The translations under genes were made by a program, and so were the position numbers. The notes beneath the pieces were generated by a model. The model was not told the origin of the DNA and made no database searches. It saw nothing but the letters and a program-made list of their open reading frames with translations. A stretch of 64,000 bases of DNA, from the NCBI GenBank assembly GCA_935421135.1, contig OW285194.1, positions 7,300,376 through 7,364,375 of the forward strand. Direction: 5' to 3'. The stretch's first letter is position 1. Each line of letters starts with the position of its first letter. Shown piece after piece: positions 11,998-21,505 of this stretch. Source of the DNA: Bugulina stolonifera (lineage: Eukaryota; Bryozoa; Gymnolaemata; Cheilostomatida; Bugulidae).

Positions 11998-12144
11998 GTA
12001 AGTATGGTGAGAGATTCGGGTGTGAGATGTTCTATTTAATGTTTGTAAGTTGTGCCACTTGCTGTACTATCTGTTTCTCTACATAGCCTGTTGGAAACCG
12101 GTTCTGATCACGCTGACCTCTTAAAACCTGGAAAGAGTATCAAC

Positions 12145-12172
12145 ATGACAGCAATAGTGCTTCTCCTCTTCT
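12145..12172 (+). CDS. Gene B exon 1: start of signal peptide
   Basis: ATG begins a hydrophobic leader (MTAIVLLLF) and the exon stops at a GTAAGT donor, phase 1. This ATG was chosen because the leader continues in frame across the next exon. A likely untranslated exon precedes it, with an acceptor CTACATAG near 12087. Confidence 0.7.
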
Positions 12173-12323
12173 GTAAGTGATTAAACTTTAAATATATTGT
12201 ACACTTGTAAATGTATACATGCACTATTTCCTCGGTGTGTCTATAATAAAGAAAATTACATTTAAAATATACATTTAAATTCTATAGAATTTAATCCCGC
12301 AATCTTATTGATATATTATATAG

Positions 12324-12362
12324 ATCTGTTGAGCCTTTCTGGTAGGGCACAAGGACAAGGAG
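12324..12362 (+). CDS. Gene B exon 2: end of signal peptide
   Basis: A 39-nt mini-exon between ATATAG and GTGAGT, phase 1 to 1. With exon 1 it gives a leader ending LLSLSGRAQGQG; cleavage after GRA or near it is plausible. It is too short for any ORF list and rests on phase and signal-peptide logic. Confidence 0.65.
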
Positions 12363-13333
12363 GTGAGTTTTTATCAGAAACTCTAGCTTCTGTTCTAGAA
12401 CTAATTCAATATATTATATAAGCCTTAAAATAACATCTACCGTATACACATTTCCACCATATGTAGACATTGGTGCTGTTTAGATATGCAGCATAATATA
12501 CTGCAAGGTTGTTTCCTGATTTCTGTGGAAGGTTATAAAAATCAATCATATTCTGTGATGGCTTGTATACTGGAATCAGTTCACACCACTAACTTGGGCT
12601 AGATGAACTAGGGAGCACACGTTTCAAACAAGTGTATTTGTACATGTGCATTTATGTTGCAATAGCCCATTCTGCATATGGAAGATAGTCTAATGTATAT
12701 ACAAGTGTACACGTTGTTTGCCTGCCCATAACTGGTATAATAGGGCTTGTCTTCCTATCACAGTGACACACTTTAAACAGTTTTCGTTTCATCTCATTGC
12801 ATTAAACCCGTGTCATGGTAGCTTATTTCATTGCATTAAACTTTGTTGGATCAAGAGTTTGAAACACACAATATTGACCAGAAAAACACTGCCTCAATGT
12901 TCAAATGTTCTAAATCACTAAAATGCCAATTTTGAAAGACACTTCTTGAAGCCTTCCAACCATAAAACTTTAAAATTTTTAATGAACAGGACAATTGGTG
13001 AATTGCACATAGAGATAAATATTGTAGATAAGAGAAAAAAAGTCACCTGCCCAGTAAACATGAGTGTGCAAATTACATGCACCAAATTGGATAAAGTTGA
13101 AGCAAAAAATCGTTTAGAACATTTGAACATTGGGGCAGCAAAATTTAAATTAGAAAATTCGGAGCTGTCACACTTGTCAACCAAAAAATTCAACAGCAAA
13201 CATTGCAGGCTAACAGAGTGTTGAATGAAAAAGTAATATGGTCATACTAATTACAATTATGAACCTCTCAGAAACATAGCAAAATTCATGTAGTTTTAAT
13301 AGTAAGAAAATTAAATCACCATACATATTGTAG

Positions 13334-13503
13334 AAATCTGTGGACGTACAGTTAACGCCTCTTCTGGAGTCTTGACATCTCCTGAGTTTCCTTCTACATA
13401 CCCAAATAATACAGATTATGAAGTGTGCATTGCCTCTCCCACTGGAAAACAAATAACGTTGGCCTTGCCAGTAGTTCGGACTGCATTTAATGACACTTTG
13501 ACA
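13334..13503 (+). CDS. Gene B exon 3: CUB1 N-terminal half
   Basis: After TTGTAG the exon reads CGRTVNASSGVLTSPEFPST, a textbook CUB start (C-G-x-GxxxSPxFP), and YEVCIASPTGKQITL with the second Cys. Donor GTAAGT, phase 0. Confidence 0.85.
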
Positions 13504-15759
13504 GTAAGTATAATTATGGTTCGACAAGGATCACCCAGTACTCACCTCTTAACCTAACGCCCCACTGAGCAACATGTCTCAATGGTCAACAGCCTGACTA
13601 CTGTCTATCCACAGTAGTCTAATTTTGCTCACCAATCATTATTTGACACACTATCACCTAGATGTTATCAGCATAAATTATATGAATGGTTCTCGTTAAA
13701 TAGATGTGTTCCTCTTACAGCCATGGCCAAAAGTTTTAGCAAACCCCCCCCCCCCCCCCTATTGTTGCCCTAGCCATTAAATATACAATTCACATTGATT
13801 GTGTTTTCATGAGATCTTATAGCTGAATACCTTGCTCTTTCTAAATTGATCAAACGTTTTTGCATGAAAGACATATAATTATTTTATGTTCCGTTATCGG
13901 TTTCCATCCTAACAAGATCTATCATGACACCAAGCAATGCTTACGTGAAAGCACATATGAATATAAAATCACTCTCAAGCTTGTCATTGCACAAGAGTCA
14001 AATGCCACATACATGCAGATAGTATCAATTACAATGTAGCTACGTGATTGGATTATCTACACCGTATCAGCTTTAATGATTCACTGTTCTAGAACAATTC
14101 AAACAACTAAATTAAGTAGTTAACGCTGTTGAAAGCATGCATGCACAGCCATCATATTACCACGGCCAATGAATGTAGTGGTGGAGGTTGAATGTACACT
14201 AATAGTAAGAGAGTATCCATCCCTTTCTCTAGCACCACTCATACGCTGTATATGGGCATATCCGCTCATTCCTTAGCATATCCGCTCATTCCTTAGCATA
14301 TCCGCTTATTCCTTAGCATATAAGCTCATTCTGTAGCATATCCGCTCATTCCTTAGCATATCCGCTCATTCCTGAACATATCCGCTCATTTCTTAGCATA
14401 TCTGCTCATTCCTTAGCATATAAGCTCATTACTTAGCATATCCGCTCATTACTTAGCATATCCGCTCAGTCCTTAGCCTATCCGCTCATTCCTTAGCATA
14501 TCGGCTCATTCCTTAGCATATCTGCTCATTCCTTAGCATATCTGCTCCTTCCTTAGCATATCCGCTCATTCCTTAGCATATCTGCTCACTCCTTAGCATA
14601 TCCGCTCATTCCTTAGCATATCCGCTCATTCCTTAACATATCCGCTCATTCCTTAGCATAATAGCTCATTCCTTAACATATCCGCTCATTCCTTAGCATA
14701 ATAGCTCATTCCTTAACATATCCGCTCATTCCTTAGCATATAAGCTCATTCCTTAGCATATCCGCTCATTCCTTAGCATAATAGCTCATTCCTTAGCATA
14801 TCCGCTCAGTCCTTAGCATATGAGCTCATTCTTTAGCATATAAGCTCATTCTGTAGCATATCCGCTCATTCCTTAGCATATCCGCTCATTCCTGAACATA
14901 TCCGCTCATTTCTTAGCATATCTGCTCATTCCTTAGCATATAAGCTCATTACTTAGCATATCCGCTCATTACTTAGCATATCCGCTCAGTCCTTAGCATA
15001 TCCGCTCATTCCTTAGCATATCCGCTCATTCCTTAGCATATCTGCTCATTCCTTAGCATATCCGCTCATTCCCTAGCACATCCGCTCATTCTTTAGCATA
15101 TCTGCTCATTCCTTAACATATCCGCTCATTCCTTAACATATAAGCTCATTCCTTAGGATATCCGCTCATTCCTTAGCATAATAGCTCATTCCTTAACATA
15201 TCCGCTCATTCCTTAGCATATCCGCTCATTCCTTAAAATATCCGCTCATTCCTTAGCATATCCGCTCATTCCTTAGCATATCCGCTCATTCCTTAGCATA
15301 TCCGCTCATTCCTTAGCATATAAGCTCATTCCTTAGGATATCCGCTCATTCCTTAGCATAATAGCTCATTCCTTAACACATCCGCTCATTCCTTAACATA
15401 TCCGCTCATTCCTTAGCATATAAGCTCATTCCTTAACATGTCCGCTCATTCCTTAGCATATCCGCTCATTCCTTAGCATATAAGCTCATTCCTTAGCATA
15501 TCTGTGCACTTGTGTCAAAACACTGATACCTGACGGTCCATGGTGTGTGTATCTTACATACTCTGGGATATACGCTATACATGTGGCTACATGTACAGTT
15601 GCAGTCTTTCCAAATAACTCGCTTGACTTCTGAAACTGAAGTACAGCTGAACTTCATTTATTAGTATTTGAAGCTAAATAATCTAGACTGGTTCTACAAA
15701 AAATGTACATGCACATAAGGGTAAAGTAAAGTAAGTTTGTTTCCGTTTATTCTGTGCAG
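13504..15759 (+). other. Gene B intron 3 with minisatellite
   Basis: 2.26 kb between the two CUB1 exons. It contains a C14 run near 13747 and the 20-bp minisatellite described separately; no other feature is seen. Confidence 0.6.
14257..15503. repeat. 20-bp minisatellite, about 62 copies, no indels
   Basis: Consensus TCCGCTCATTCCTTAGCATA. Every unit is exactly 20 bp over 1.25 kb; only substitutions occur (TAAGCTCATT, ATAGCTCATT, TCTGCTCATT variants). A distinctive run of variants starting with TAAGCTCATTCTGTAGCATA at 14321 recurs at 14841, an offset of 520 bp or 26 units. Confidence 0.97.
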
Positions 15760-15901
15760 ATCCATGATATGAACACAGGGGATGACGTATTCTTTGCGTC
15801 CGGCATATTTTCTATACTATTGACGATTTCAGACTATGTTCGAATAACCTTCCATTCAGACAGCTCAGGTGGAGACAAGGGGTGGAGGCTAGTCTGGGAT
15901 G
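15760..15901 (+). CDS. Gene B exon 4: CUB1 C-terminal half
   Basis: Acceptor TGTGCAG, donor G|GTAAGT, phase 0 to 1. It includes YVRITFHSDSSGGDKGWRLV and ends VWDG, a clear CUB closing region (FxSDxS...GW). Unlike exons 693-840 and 30153-30300 it lacks a Cys in the loop, so its disulphide set differs from theirs. Confidence 0.85.
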
Positions 15902-16106
15902 GTAAGTGAACACAAATCGCATCACTCAAATGCTACCCTTTCAATCAGTGATAAAAGTATTTAATTCAGCTTCCACCATCAGCTTGAGAAGTTGGTTGAT
16001 GTTTTCAATATTTCAGCCGGAAAATATTATTACCTAACAATACTGTCAATAATGTTAGTGGAATAGCGGCTAAAAGAAACATAAATAACGTGGGTGCTAG
16101 TAACGA

Positions 16107-16234
16107 GGCGTATTTGGAAACTGTACCGGTTCATATAAGACTGCTCTAACTATCCAAATACAACTTGAGTGTTCAACCGTGACTAATGCATATGGCTATT
16201 TATAAGCTTGCACTGTGCAATATGTGAATATGCC
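16107..16234 (-). mobile_element. Short MITE (GGCGTATT termini), internally deleted
   Basis: Starts GGCGTATTTGGAAACTG and ends, in complement, GGCATATTCACATATTGC. It is an inverted, shortened copy of the element at 48277-48524. A TA follows the right end but GA precedes the left, so the TA duplication is imperfect. Confidence 0.6.
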
Positions 16235-16281
16235 TATTGTCTACCCAATATTTTATTAACTGTCAGCAATTACGCGCAATT

Positions 16282-16288
16282 GGCATAT
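16282..16288 (+). mobile_element. Left tip of a MITE split by the retrotransposon
   Basis: GGCATAT here, joined across the LTR element to 20878, recreates the start of the GGCGTATTCGGATATTGCACC MITE family. The remaining body lies at 20878-21108. Confidence 0.5.
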
Positions 16289-17101
16289 TGTAATGGTTTC
16301 TGTGTTTTGGTGCGGTCGTCCTTGGACGACTATCGACCCAGAAATGAAGTGTCTATGAGTGGTAATAGGACTTCGCATTACATGAAAGATCGAGCGGTCT
16401 CAGTAGCCCAAATACTACCAAAGAGACCAATCTGATCTCAAGTCCGACCTTCAGACTATACAATGAAAGAGAGTGATCCGACCTAGTAGGCAGTTCGCTA
16501 TGCGAATGACCTGGCAAAAGGAAGTGAAAGTCTCTGTATCAAGTATAGATGTGTCTTTATTGAAAGCCAAGTGAAGACTGAGACAATGAACAGTAAAACA
16601 ATGCCCTTTATATAGTATAAGGACTTCCGGCCGACGTGACGTCGGGAAAAGACGACGTGTGGTCGTCCGGAAGTTGCGCAACAAGATGGCCGCCGGAAGC
16701 CCGGCGGCCGACCCAAAATAGGTCGGGTTCTACAAAAGTTGCTTATAATGGTTCAATTCATGTACAAAATGAATATCAAGGAATTCTGAGAGGTCGGCCC
16801 TCTGTACATGGGTATAAAAGGCATAAAAAAAGACTTAGTAACAATCATGTAACTATATACAATAACATATAGTAAAATACATGAATAAGAAATGAGTATA
16901 AACACATGGAGACACGTACATGTATATAGACGGTACTTAAGTGGTTTGAACATGCAATGTAGTTGAAGGTAAGTATACGAACACTAATTATGAGAATGTT
17001 AGTGTCAGATGAGTAGCGCTGTAACAACTACTAGGCACTTAAGGTGCGATGGAGCTTCGTCCGGGAGTTGGAGTCGTATACAAATGTCCTGTACCATCAC
17101 A
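16289..17101 (-). repeat. 3' LTR of the non-autonomous retrotransposon
   Basis: On the minus strand it begins TGTGATGGTACAGG and ends AAACCATTACA. An inverted TATATAAA and AATAAA are visible about 50 bp apart (as CTTTATATAG near 16609 and TCTTTATTG near 16553 on the plus strand). It carries scattered substitutions and small indels relative to the 5' LTR. Confidence 0.92.
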
Positions 17102-18746
17102 TAGCCCCCCGATCCTTGGCACTATCTCTTCGAGTGTGTTTAAGGATCTGCTCCGTGAGCCGTTGGTGGAGGGATATTTCGTCTTGTACGGCTTCTGTCT
17201 GCTGGCCTATAGTGAGCCGGTCTCTAATGTGTGAGTGAAGAAGTCTCTGCTGGAGTATATGTAATTGGTGCCGGAGGCGTCCGATACGATTGCTTAAAGT
17301 GGCACACAATTGTTCTCTCTCCTTCTGGAATTCTGCTGTAGGTGTGCGGGATTCAAGAGTCTTCTTTGTGTTTTTAGTATCTGGAGGGCTGGTCGACAAT
17401 GGGACGGCCTTGTCTGATCCGGGTCTAGCCTTAGGCGGCCGGGGCCGACGTTTGGGTATGTCGTAAGTATCAGTCCCTCTATGGTCCAAGGCTGGAGGGT
17501 CCATGCGAGTCTGTGGTCGCTTTGGACTGCCTAGTCGCTCCCAGGGCGACTTTCTTTTACTTGTTTTCTTTGGGGCAGGAGGAGGTGTCAGTCGCACCAC
17601 TGCTGCTCTGGCTTCAGCTTCTGAAGGAGCTGGTATAGCAAAAGGTTTTGGTCCTACGTCTGCTGGGATACATGAGGGGTAGGCGACCCTCTTGTCGAGC
17701 TTCATCGCCTTGAGGAAAAGCTGGAACATGTGGGAATCCACTCCATACTGGATGGCTTCGTGGCCAGTCTGGCTTTGATGCCGATAGACAGTCTCTGCAT
17801 CACGGGCGCTGACTCCACAGGAACAGAAGAACTGGGTAAACTGTTGGCGTGTGTGAGCCTTGATGGTGTTCTCCGTCCCTTCTAGCCTACATAGTCGACA
17901 ATAGGAGTTCCTTCCTTTACATCGGGCTGTCCAACGTATATCACTACTGGTCCGTGGAGAGATCCAGCAAAGTTGAGACTGTGGCACAGGCGTCTCTGGA
18001 GAGGTCTCTATAAGAGAAAGTGTAGATACAAGAGGTTGATCATTTAGATTATCAAGTTTTGCGTCCTCGTCACCCGACTCAGTCACACTGTGTACAATAT
18101 CATTGGAATACATATGCGTGTCCGAGGTCGTCCCGGAGGGGAGGCGGTGCATGTCCGAGTCGGTTAGGACGGTATAGTCCCGAAGTACCGAAGGTACTTC
18201 AGCATGACCCGACCTGACTGGCACGACCTCATCCCTCGAGGAGTTCCCGAGATCAGCATATAAGTCGTCGTCGTCCAAAAGCAACAGTACCTCGTCCAAG
18301 TCTATTGGCTCACCTGGTAAGTCCATTAGTAGGCCGACTAGGGAGGGCACCGCCCTTGTTGATGAGTCTTGAATCCTCCTGTATGGTAGGGGTCTGTTTT
18401 CCCTAGTGTAGGGCGTAAGCATCCGGACGTAGGAGGGTCTGCCTTTTGAACCTCTGCCCCAGTCGGGCGGTGGGAATATCGGGTGCTGGAAATAGTCGAC
18501 AGCACCTTCCTCGAGGCGGTTTGCACCTTGTCTACGCTCCTGGATGCGCGGCTTTTTAGCCTGTCGGCCCTGGTCCTCTACTTGCCTCTTCTTCTTCGCT
18601 GTTCCTCCCTCGGCTTCTAGCCCCCCTACCGGGTAGCCAGGGCGTCGGCATTGTTCATCGACGCCATGCGGAGTTGTACTGGGCGGTAATGATCCTTTTC
18701 CTCCCTCGGCCCTTGATCCTCTGTGGGGTGTCCTTGACGTCGGCAT
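17097..18746 (-). CDS. Retrotransposon ORF: Cys/His-rich, coiled-coil protein of unknown function
   Basis: 549 codons, no known family recognised. Residues 1-48 are the tail of a Gly/Arg repeat shared with the protease ORF. Basic clusters follow at 51-70 (KKKRQ...KKPR). An acidic leucine stretch lies at 149-166. At 280-330 there is a Cys/His cluster, SYCRLC (C283, C286), H298, CSC (C308, C310), H323 and H329, which could form one or two non-canonical zinc fingers. A Pro/Lys-rich segment (385-465) leads to a predicted coiled coil (about 471-535, EFQKEREQL... LRHQLHILQQRL). It fills the place where pol normally lies. Nucleic-acid binding is a reasonable inference; nothing indicates catalysis. 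The frame overlaps the protease ORF by 120 nt in another phase. Confidence 0.7.
   Translation of the reverse strand: MPTSRTPHRGSRAEGGKGSLPPSTTPHGVDEQCRRPGYPVGGLEAEGGTAKKKRQVEDQGRQAKKPRIQERRQGANRLEEGAVDYFQHPIFPPPDWGRGSKGRPSYVRMLTPYTRENRPLPYRRIQDSSTRAVPSLVGLLMDLPGEPIDLDEVLLLLDDDDLYADLGNSSRDEVVPVRSGHAEVPSVLRDYTVLTDSDMHRLPSGTTSDTHMYSNDIVHSVTESGDEDAKLDNLNDQPLVSTLSLIETSPETPVPQSQLCWISPRTSSDIRWTARCKGRNSYCRLCRLEGTENTIKAHTRQQFTQFFCSCGVSARDAETVYRHQSQTGHEAIQYGVDSHMFQLFLKAMKLDKRVAYPSCIPADVGPKPFAIPAPSEAEARAAVVRLTPPPAPKKTSKRKSPWERLGSPKRPQTRMDPPALDHRGTDTYDIPKRRPRPPKARPGSDKAVPLSTSPPDTKNTKKTLESRTPTAEFQKEREQLCATLSNRIGRLRHQLHILQQRLLHSHIRDRLTIGQQTEAVQDEISLHQRLTEQILKHTRRDSAKDRGAM
17102..17113 (-). other. Polypurine tract
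   Basis: Minus strand GATCGGGGGGCTA immediately precedes the TGTGATGG start of the 3' LTR. The last ORF reads through the tract and stops inside the LTR border, so coding and priming signals overlap. Confidence 0.75.
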
Positions 18747-18965
18747 TGATCATCGACGTCGGGCGCAGGTGTACTAAGTGATGAGCTTCCCGTTCCTCCC
18801 TCGGCCCTGGATCTTCTGTGGGGGTGTCCTTGACGTCGGCATTGATCATCGGCGTCGGGCGCAGGTGTACTAGGTACTGAATTATCCGTTCCTCCCTCGG
18901 CCCCTGGTCCTCTGTGTGGGTGTCCAGGACGTCGGCATGGGTCATCGACGTCGGGCGGAGGCGTA
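18604..18965 (-). repeat. 96-bp coding tandem repeat inside the retrotransposon
   Basis: CCTCCCTCGGC recurs at 18604, 18700, 18795 and 18891: spacings 96, 95 and 96. The 95-bp unit carries the frame-breaking loss (GTGGGGTG against GTGGGGGTG). The repeat encodes a Pro/Asp/Arg-rich 32-residue module. Confidence 0.85.
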
Positions 18966-19399
18966 CTAGGCTTCATCTCAGGCATCGTCCTCAATGTATA
19001 AGGGGTTTCCGTTCTATTGACACACGGCCATTGATCTCGGCTGGTGTATACTTTAGCGGTATGGCAGTTTACAGAACACTTGTGCTTAGTCAGGTAGGGC
19101 ATCCCTAGGACGCCATCTTCTGGTATGGAGCCGATGAGGAACAGTTCTTGGCTGAAGGTGCGACCGACTACCATAGGTAGCCTCACCATTCCCTCGAACT
19201 TGAGAGTCGAACTGTCGGCCATCTTGCCGTACGGCTGACTTACTGGTAGGACCTCTAGGTCGGGTCTCTGCAGCTTCTTCAGGATGCGAGGTGATATCAG
19301 GTTGGTCGTGCAGCCCGTGTCCAAGAGTAGAGTTACGTCTTGGCTACATAGTCGTCCTTGTATGTACAGGCTAGGTACATGCGGCTTCACATATGTCAC
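18626..19399 (-). CDS. Retrotransposon aspartic protease (retropepsin)
   Basis: The frame contains LLLDTGCTTNLIS (active-site DTG at residues 27-29) and the second conserved block DGVLGMPYL (95-103), both diagnostic of retroviral-type aspartic proteases that cleave the element's polyprotein. It is open upstream to 19619 without an ATG; position 19399 is only a GTG. Expression from the overlapping gag-like ORF by frameshifting is therefore likely. After residue 145 come three copies of a 32-residue repeat (DVDDQCRRQGHPHR type). A one-base loss in the DNA repeat near 18721-18726 moves the reading frame, ends this ORF and leaves the following ORF in the original repeat frame. Confidence 0.85.
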   Translation of the reverse strand: MTYVKPHVPSLYIQGRLCSQDVTLLLDTGCTTNLISPRILKKLQRPDLEVLPVSQPYGKMADSSTLKFEGMVRLPMVVGRTFSQELFLIGSIPEDGVLGMPYLTKHKCSVNCHTAKVYTSRDQWPCVNRTETPYTLRTMPEMKPSTPPPDVDDPCRRPGHPHRGPGAEGGTDNSVPSTPAPDADDQCRRQGHPHRRSRAEGGTGSSSLSTPAPDVDDQCRRQGHPTEDQGPREEKDHYRPVQLRMASMNNADALATR

Positions 19400-19512
19400 T
19401 TGAGTTACTGTTTTAAAAAGGGGGTCGGCCTTGCCGACCGGATACTTGGGACGGTCTTCCGAGATGGAAATGTGAGAGGTGTGAGGAACTTGTAGGGCCC
19501 GAGTGCCAGCCT

Positions 19513-19668
19513 CTACTGTCTCGGGCCGGAGCCTTTTCCCGACTCGGGTACTGGCGGCTCTGGATATGTGGGGGGAGTGTTCCCATTGGTCCGTTGAGGC
19601 GGCTGAGGTCGTGCTACTTCTATGTACTGTCTGATTACCTCTACTAGCCTGTCTATATTGCTAGCCAT
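19513..19668 (-). CDS. Short gag-like leader ORF of the retrotransposon
   Basis: ATG at 19668 opens a 51-codon frame: an amphipathic start (MASNIDRLVEVIRQYIEVA) and a Pro-rich end. It is the first ATG ORF located after the primer site and overlaps the protease frame by about 107 nt. It is far too short for a normal Gag and has no capsid or zinc-knuckle motif. It may be what remains of gag after an internal deletion. Confidence 0.5.
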   Translation of the reverse strand: MASNIDRLVEVIRQYIEVARPQPPQRTNGNTPPTYPEPPVPESGKGSGPRQ

Positions 19669-20037
19669 TGATGAGTATAGATTAAGCCTCCTTAGTGAAT
19701 GGGACGTGTCGTCCTCGGTTTGATGTCTGTAGGGTGTCGGGTAGTTAGTTAACTACTGTGGTTTGTTAGGCCGGGACGGCCTGATGGTCGTACTGAGTAC
19801 CGTCAATCTATTCTGGATCCGAGGTCGGTCTTTGATTGAAGATTCGGCGTAGGTCGGGCTACATCCAGCGGAACCATGAGAATTATGGGTGCACTTTAGC
19901 GTTTGTCACCTTCCCGTATCCAAGGTTCCCGGGTCCGAGTCCTTAATCGCCGTTGAAGTATTGAAGAATGAGGTCGGTCGGGTTACCCGAGGCCGAGGTC
20001 ACCTTCCTTCGCTTCGTATCGCAAGAGTACGACCTTA

Positions 20038-20058
20038 GAGTCCCACCGCTGCCACCAA
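20038..20058 (-). other. Primer binding site, tRNA-Leu type
   Basis: Directly inside the 5' LTR, minus strand TTGGTGGCAGCGGTGGGA. The complement ends in TCCCACCGCTGCCACCA, which matches the 3' end of eukaryotic tRNA-Leu (AAG/TAG isoacceptors) with CCA. Confidence 0.8.
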
Positions 20059-20873
20059 TGTAATGGTTTCTGTGTTTTGGTGCGGTCGTCCTTGGACGAC
20101 TATCGACTCAGAAATGAAGTGCCTATGAGTGGTAATAGGACTTCGCATTACATGAAAGATCGAGCGGTCTCAGTAGCCCAAATACTACCAAAGACGACCT
20201 ATCTGATCTCAAGTCCGACCTTCAGACTATACAATGAAAGAGAGTGATCAGACCTAGTAGGCAGTTCGCTATGCGAATGACCTGGCAAAAGGAAGTGAAA
20301 GTCTCTGTATCAAGTATAGATGTGTCTTTATTGAAAGCCAAGTGAAGACTGAGACAATGAACAGTAAAACAATGCCCTTTATATAGTATAAGGACTTCCG
20401 GCCGACGTGACGTCGGGAAAAGACGACGTGTGGTCGTCCGGAAGTTGCGCAACAAGATGGCCGCCGGAAGCCCGACGGCCGATCCAAAATAGGTCGGGTT
20501 CTACAAAAGTTGCTTATAATGGTCCAATTCATGTACAAAATGAATATCAGTGGATTCTGAGAGGTCGGGCCTCTGTACATGGGTATAAAAGGCATTAAAA
20601 GACTTAGTAACAATCATGTAACTATATATTACAATAACATATAGTAAAATACATGAATAAGAAATGAGTATAAACACATGGAGACACGTATATAGACGGT
20701 AATTACATGTAAGTGGTTTGAACATGCAATGTAGTTGAAGGTGAGTATACGAACACTAATTATGAGAATGTTAGTGTCAGATGAGTAGCGCTGTAACAAC
20801 TACTAGGCACTTAAGGTGCGATGGAGCTTCGTCCGGGAGTTAGAGTCGTATACAAATGTCCTGTACCATCACA
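20059..20873 (-). repeat. 5' LTR of the non-autonomous retrotransposon
   Basis: 815 bp, same ends as the 3' LTR. It would drive transcription leftwards; U3 carries an inverted TATATAAA near 20380, with AATAAA about 50 bp further on. Confidence 0.92.
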
Positions 20874-20877
20874 ATAT

Positions 20878-21108
20878 TTTAGTATTGCACCGTGAAGATT
20901 TATAAATAGCAATCTGCAGCAAAAACAAATTATTTTATTCAAATAATGTAGCGCTAGCTATAACTCTAGGTTAGGGTGCCAGGCAATAATAAATTGTAAA
21001 CAAGGGGAAGCCCCTTTGAATCAAGCATTAGTCACGCCTGGACGCTTAAGCCTTGTTCGAATATTTAAAGCAATTCTATATGAACCAAAATGCCATGTCC
21101 AAAATGCA
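20878..21108 (+). mobile_element. Body of the MITE interrupted by the retrotransposon
   Basis: Reads TATTGCACCGTG, TTATAAATAGCAATCTGC, TAGCGCTAGCTATAA and TATATGAACCA in the same order as the intact copy at 48277-48524, with a degraded right terminus near 21108. With 16282-16288 it forms one element. Confidence 0.6.
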
Positions 21109-21505
21109 TAATTAACAGGCTTCGCAACATCTACTTCATGGATGCTTTAACTACATGATTGTATGAAAAAGTAGTAAATCCAACTTGGTAAGCAATCGGC
21201 TATATGCACACATGCAGCTGAGTTTAGTAGAAACATTGTCTGGTAGTTGAGAGTAAAAGGTTTGATCCGGATGGGTTTACTCAAGATAAAGAATACATTT
21301 TGTAATTGTTGGTTTGTTCATAATCCGCAGTGACTCCCAATTGTGTTACTCAAATTGTCTATTGCCGGTCAACTACCACACCCCATCCCTGAACATAAAC
21401 GTAATTTATGTTCTAGCAGTACAATGTACAATGTACATGCCCAATGGTGGGAAAGAAGATAGTACTGTTATTTATGTCTGCAATTTATTGTTGGAACTGT
21501 CGTAG

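Larger units (their letters stand above)
16289..20873 (-). mobile_element. Complete non-autonomous LTR retrotransposon (4.6 kb)
   Basis: Two direct LTRs (16289-17101 and 20059-20873), TG...CA ends, and ATAT duplicated outside (16285-16288, 20874-20877). Transcription runs right to left. The primer site follows the 5' LTR and a G-rich polypurine tract precedes the 3' LTR. The 2957-bp interior holds a short gag-like ORF, a retropepsin frame and a large ORF of unknown function. No RT, RNase H or integrase motif was found in any frame, so mobility must depend on another element in trans. The two LTRs differ by a few per cent by eye, so the insertion is not brand new. Confidence 0.92.

Noticed and set aside
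11203..12039. 278-codon ORF on + and 261/242-codon ORFs on - strand
   Set aside because: They are translations of the TACATG tandem array; units of 24 and 30 bp keep every frame open. The peptides are pure MYMYMTIY-type repeats.
12946..13224. 92-codon + ORF and overlapping 93-codon - ORF
   Set aside because: They lie between gene B exons 2 and 3, and share a short inverted repeat (TGTTCAAATGTTCTAAA at both sides), suggesting a small fold-back element. No domain on either strand.
14257..15503. CRISPR-like array
   Set aside because: Units are contiguous 20-mers without spacers in a eukaryotic intron; it is a minisatellite.
16636..17238. ORFs within the LTRs at 16.3-17.1 and 20.1-20.9 kb
   Set aside because: Identical frames occur in every LTR copy, including solo LTRs, and overlap U3/R signals; non-coding.
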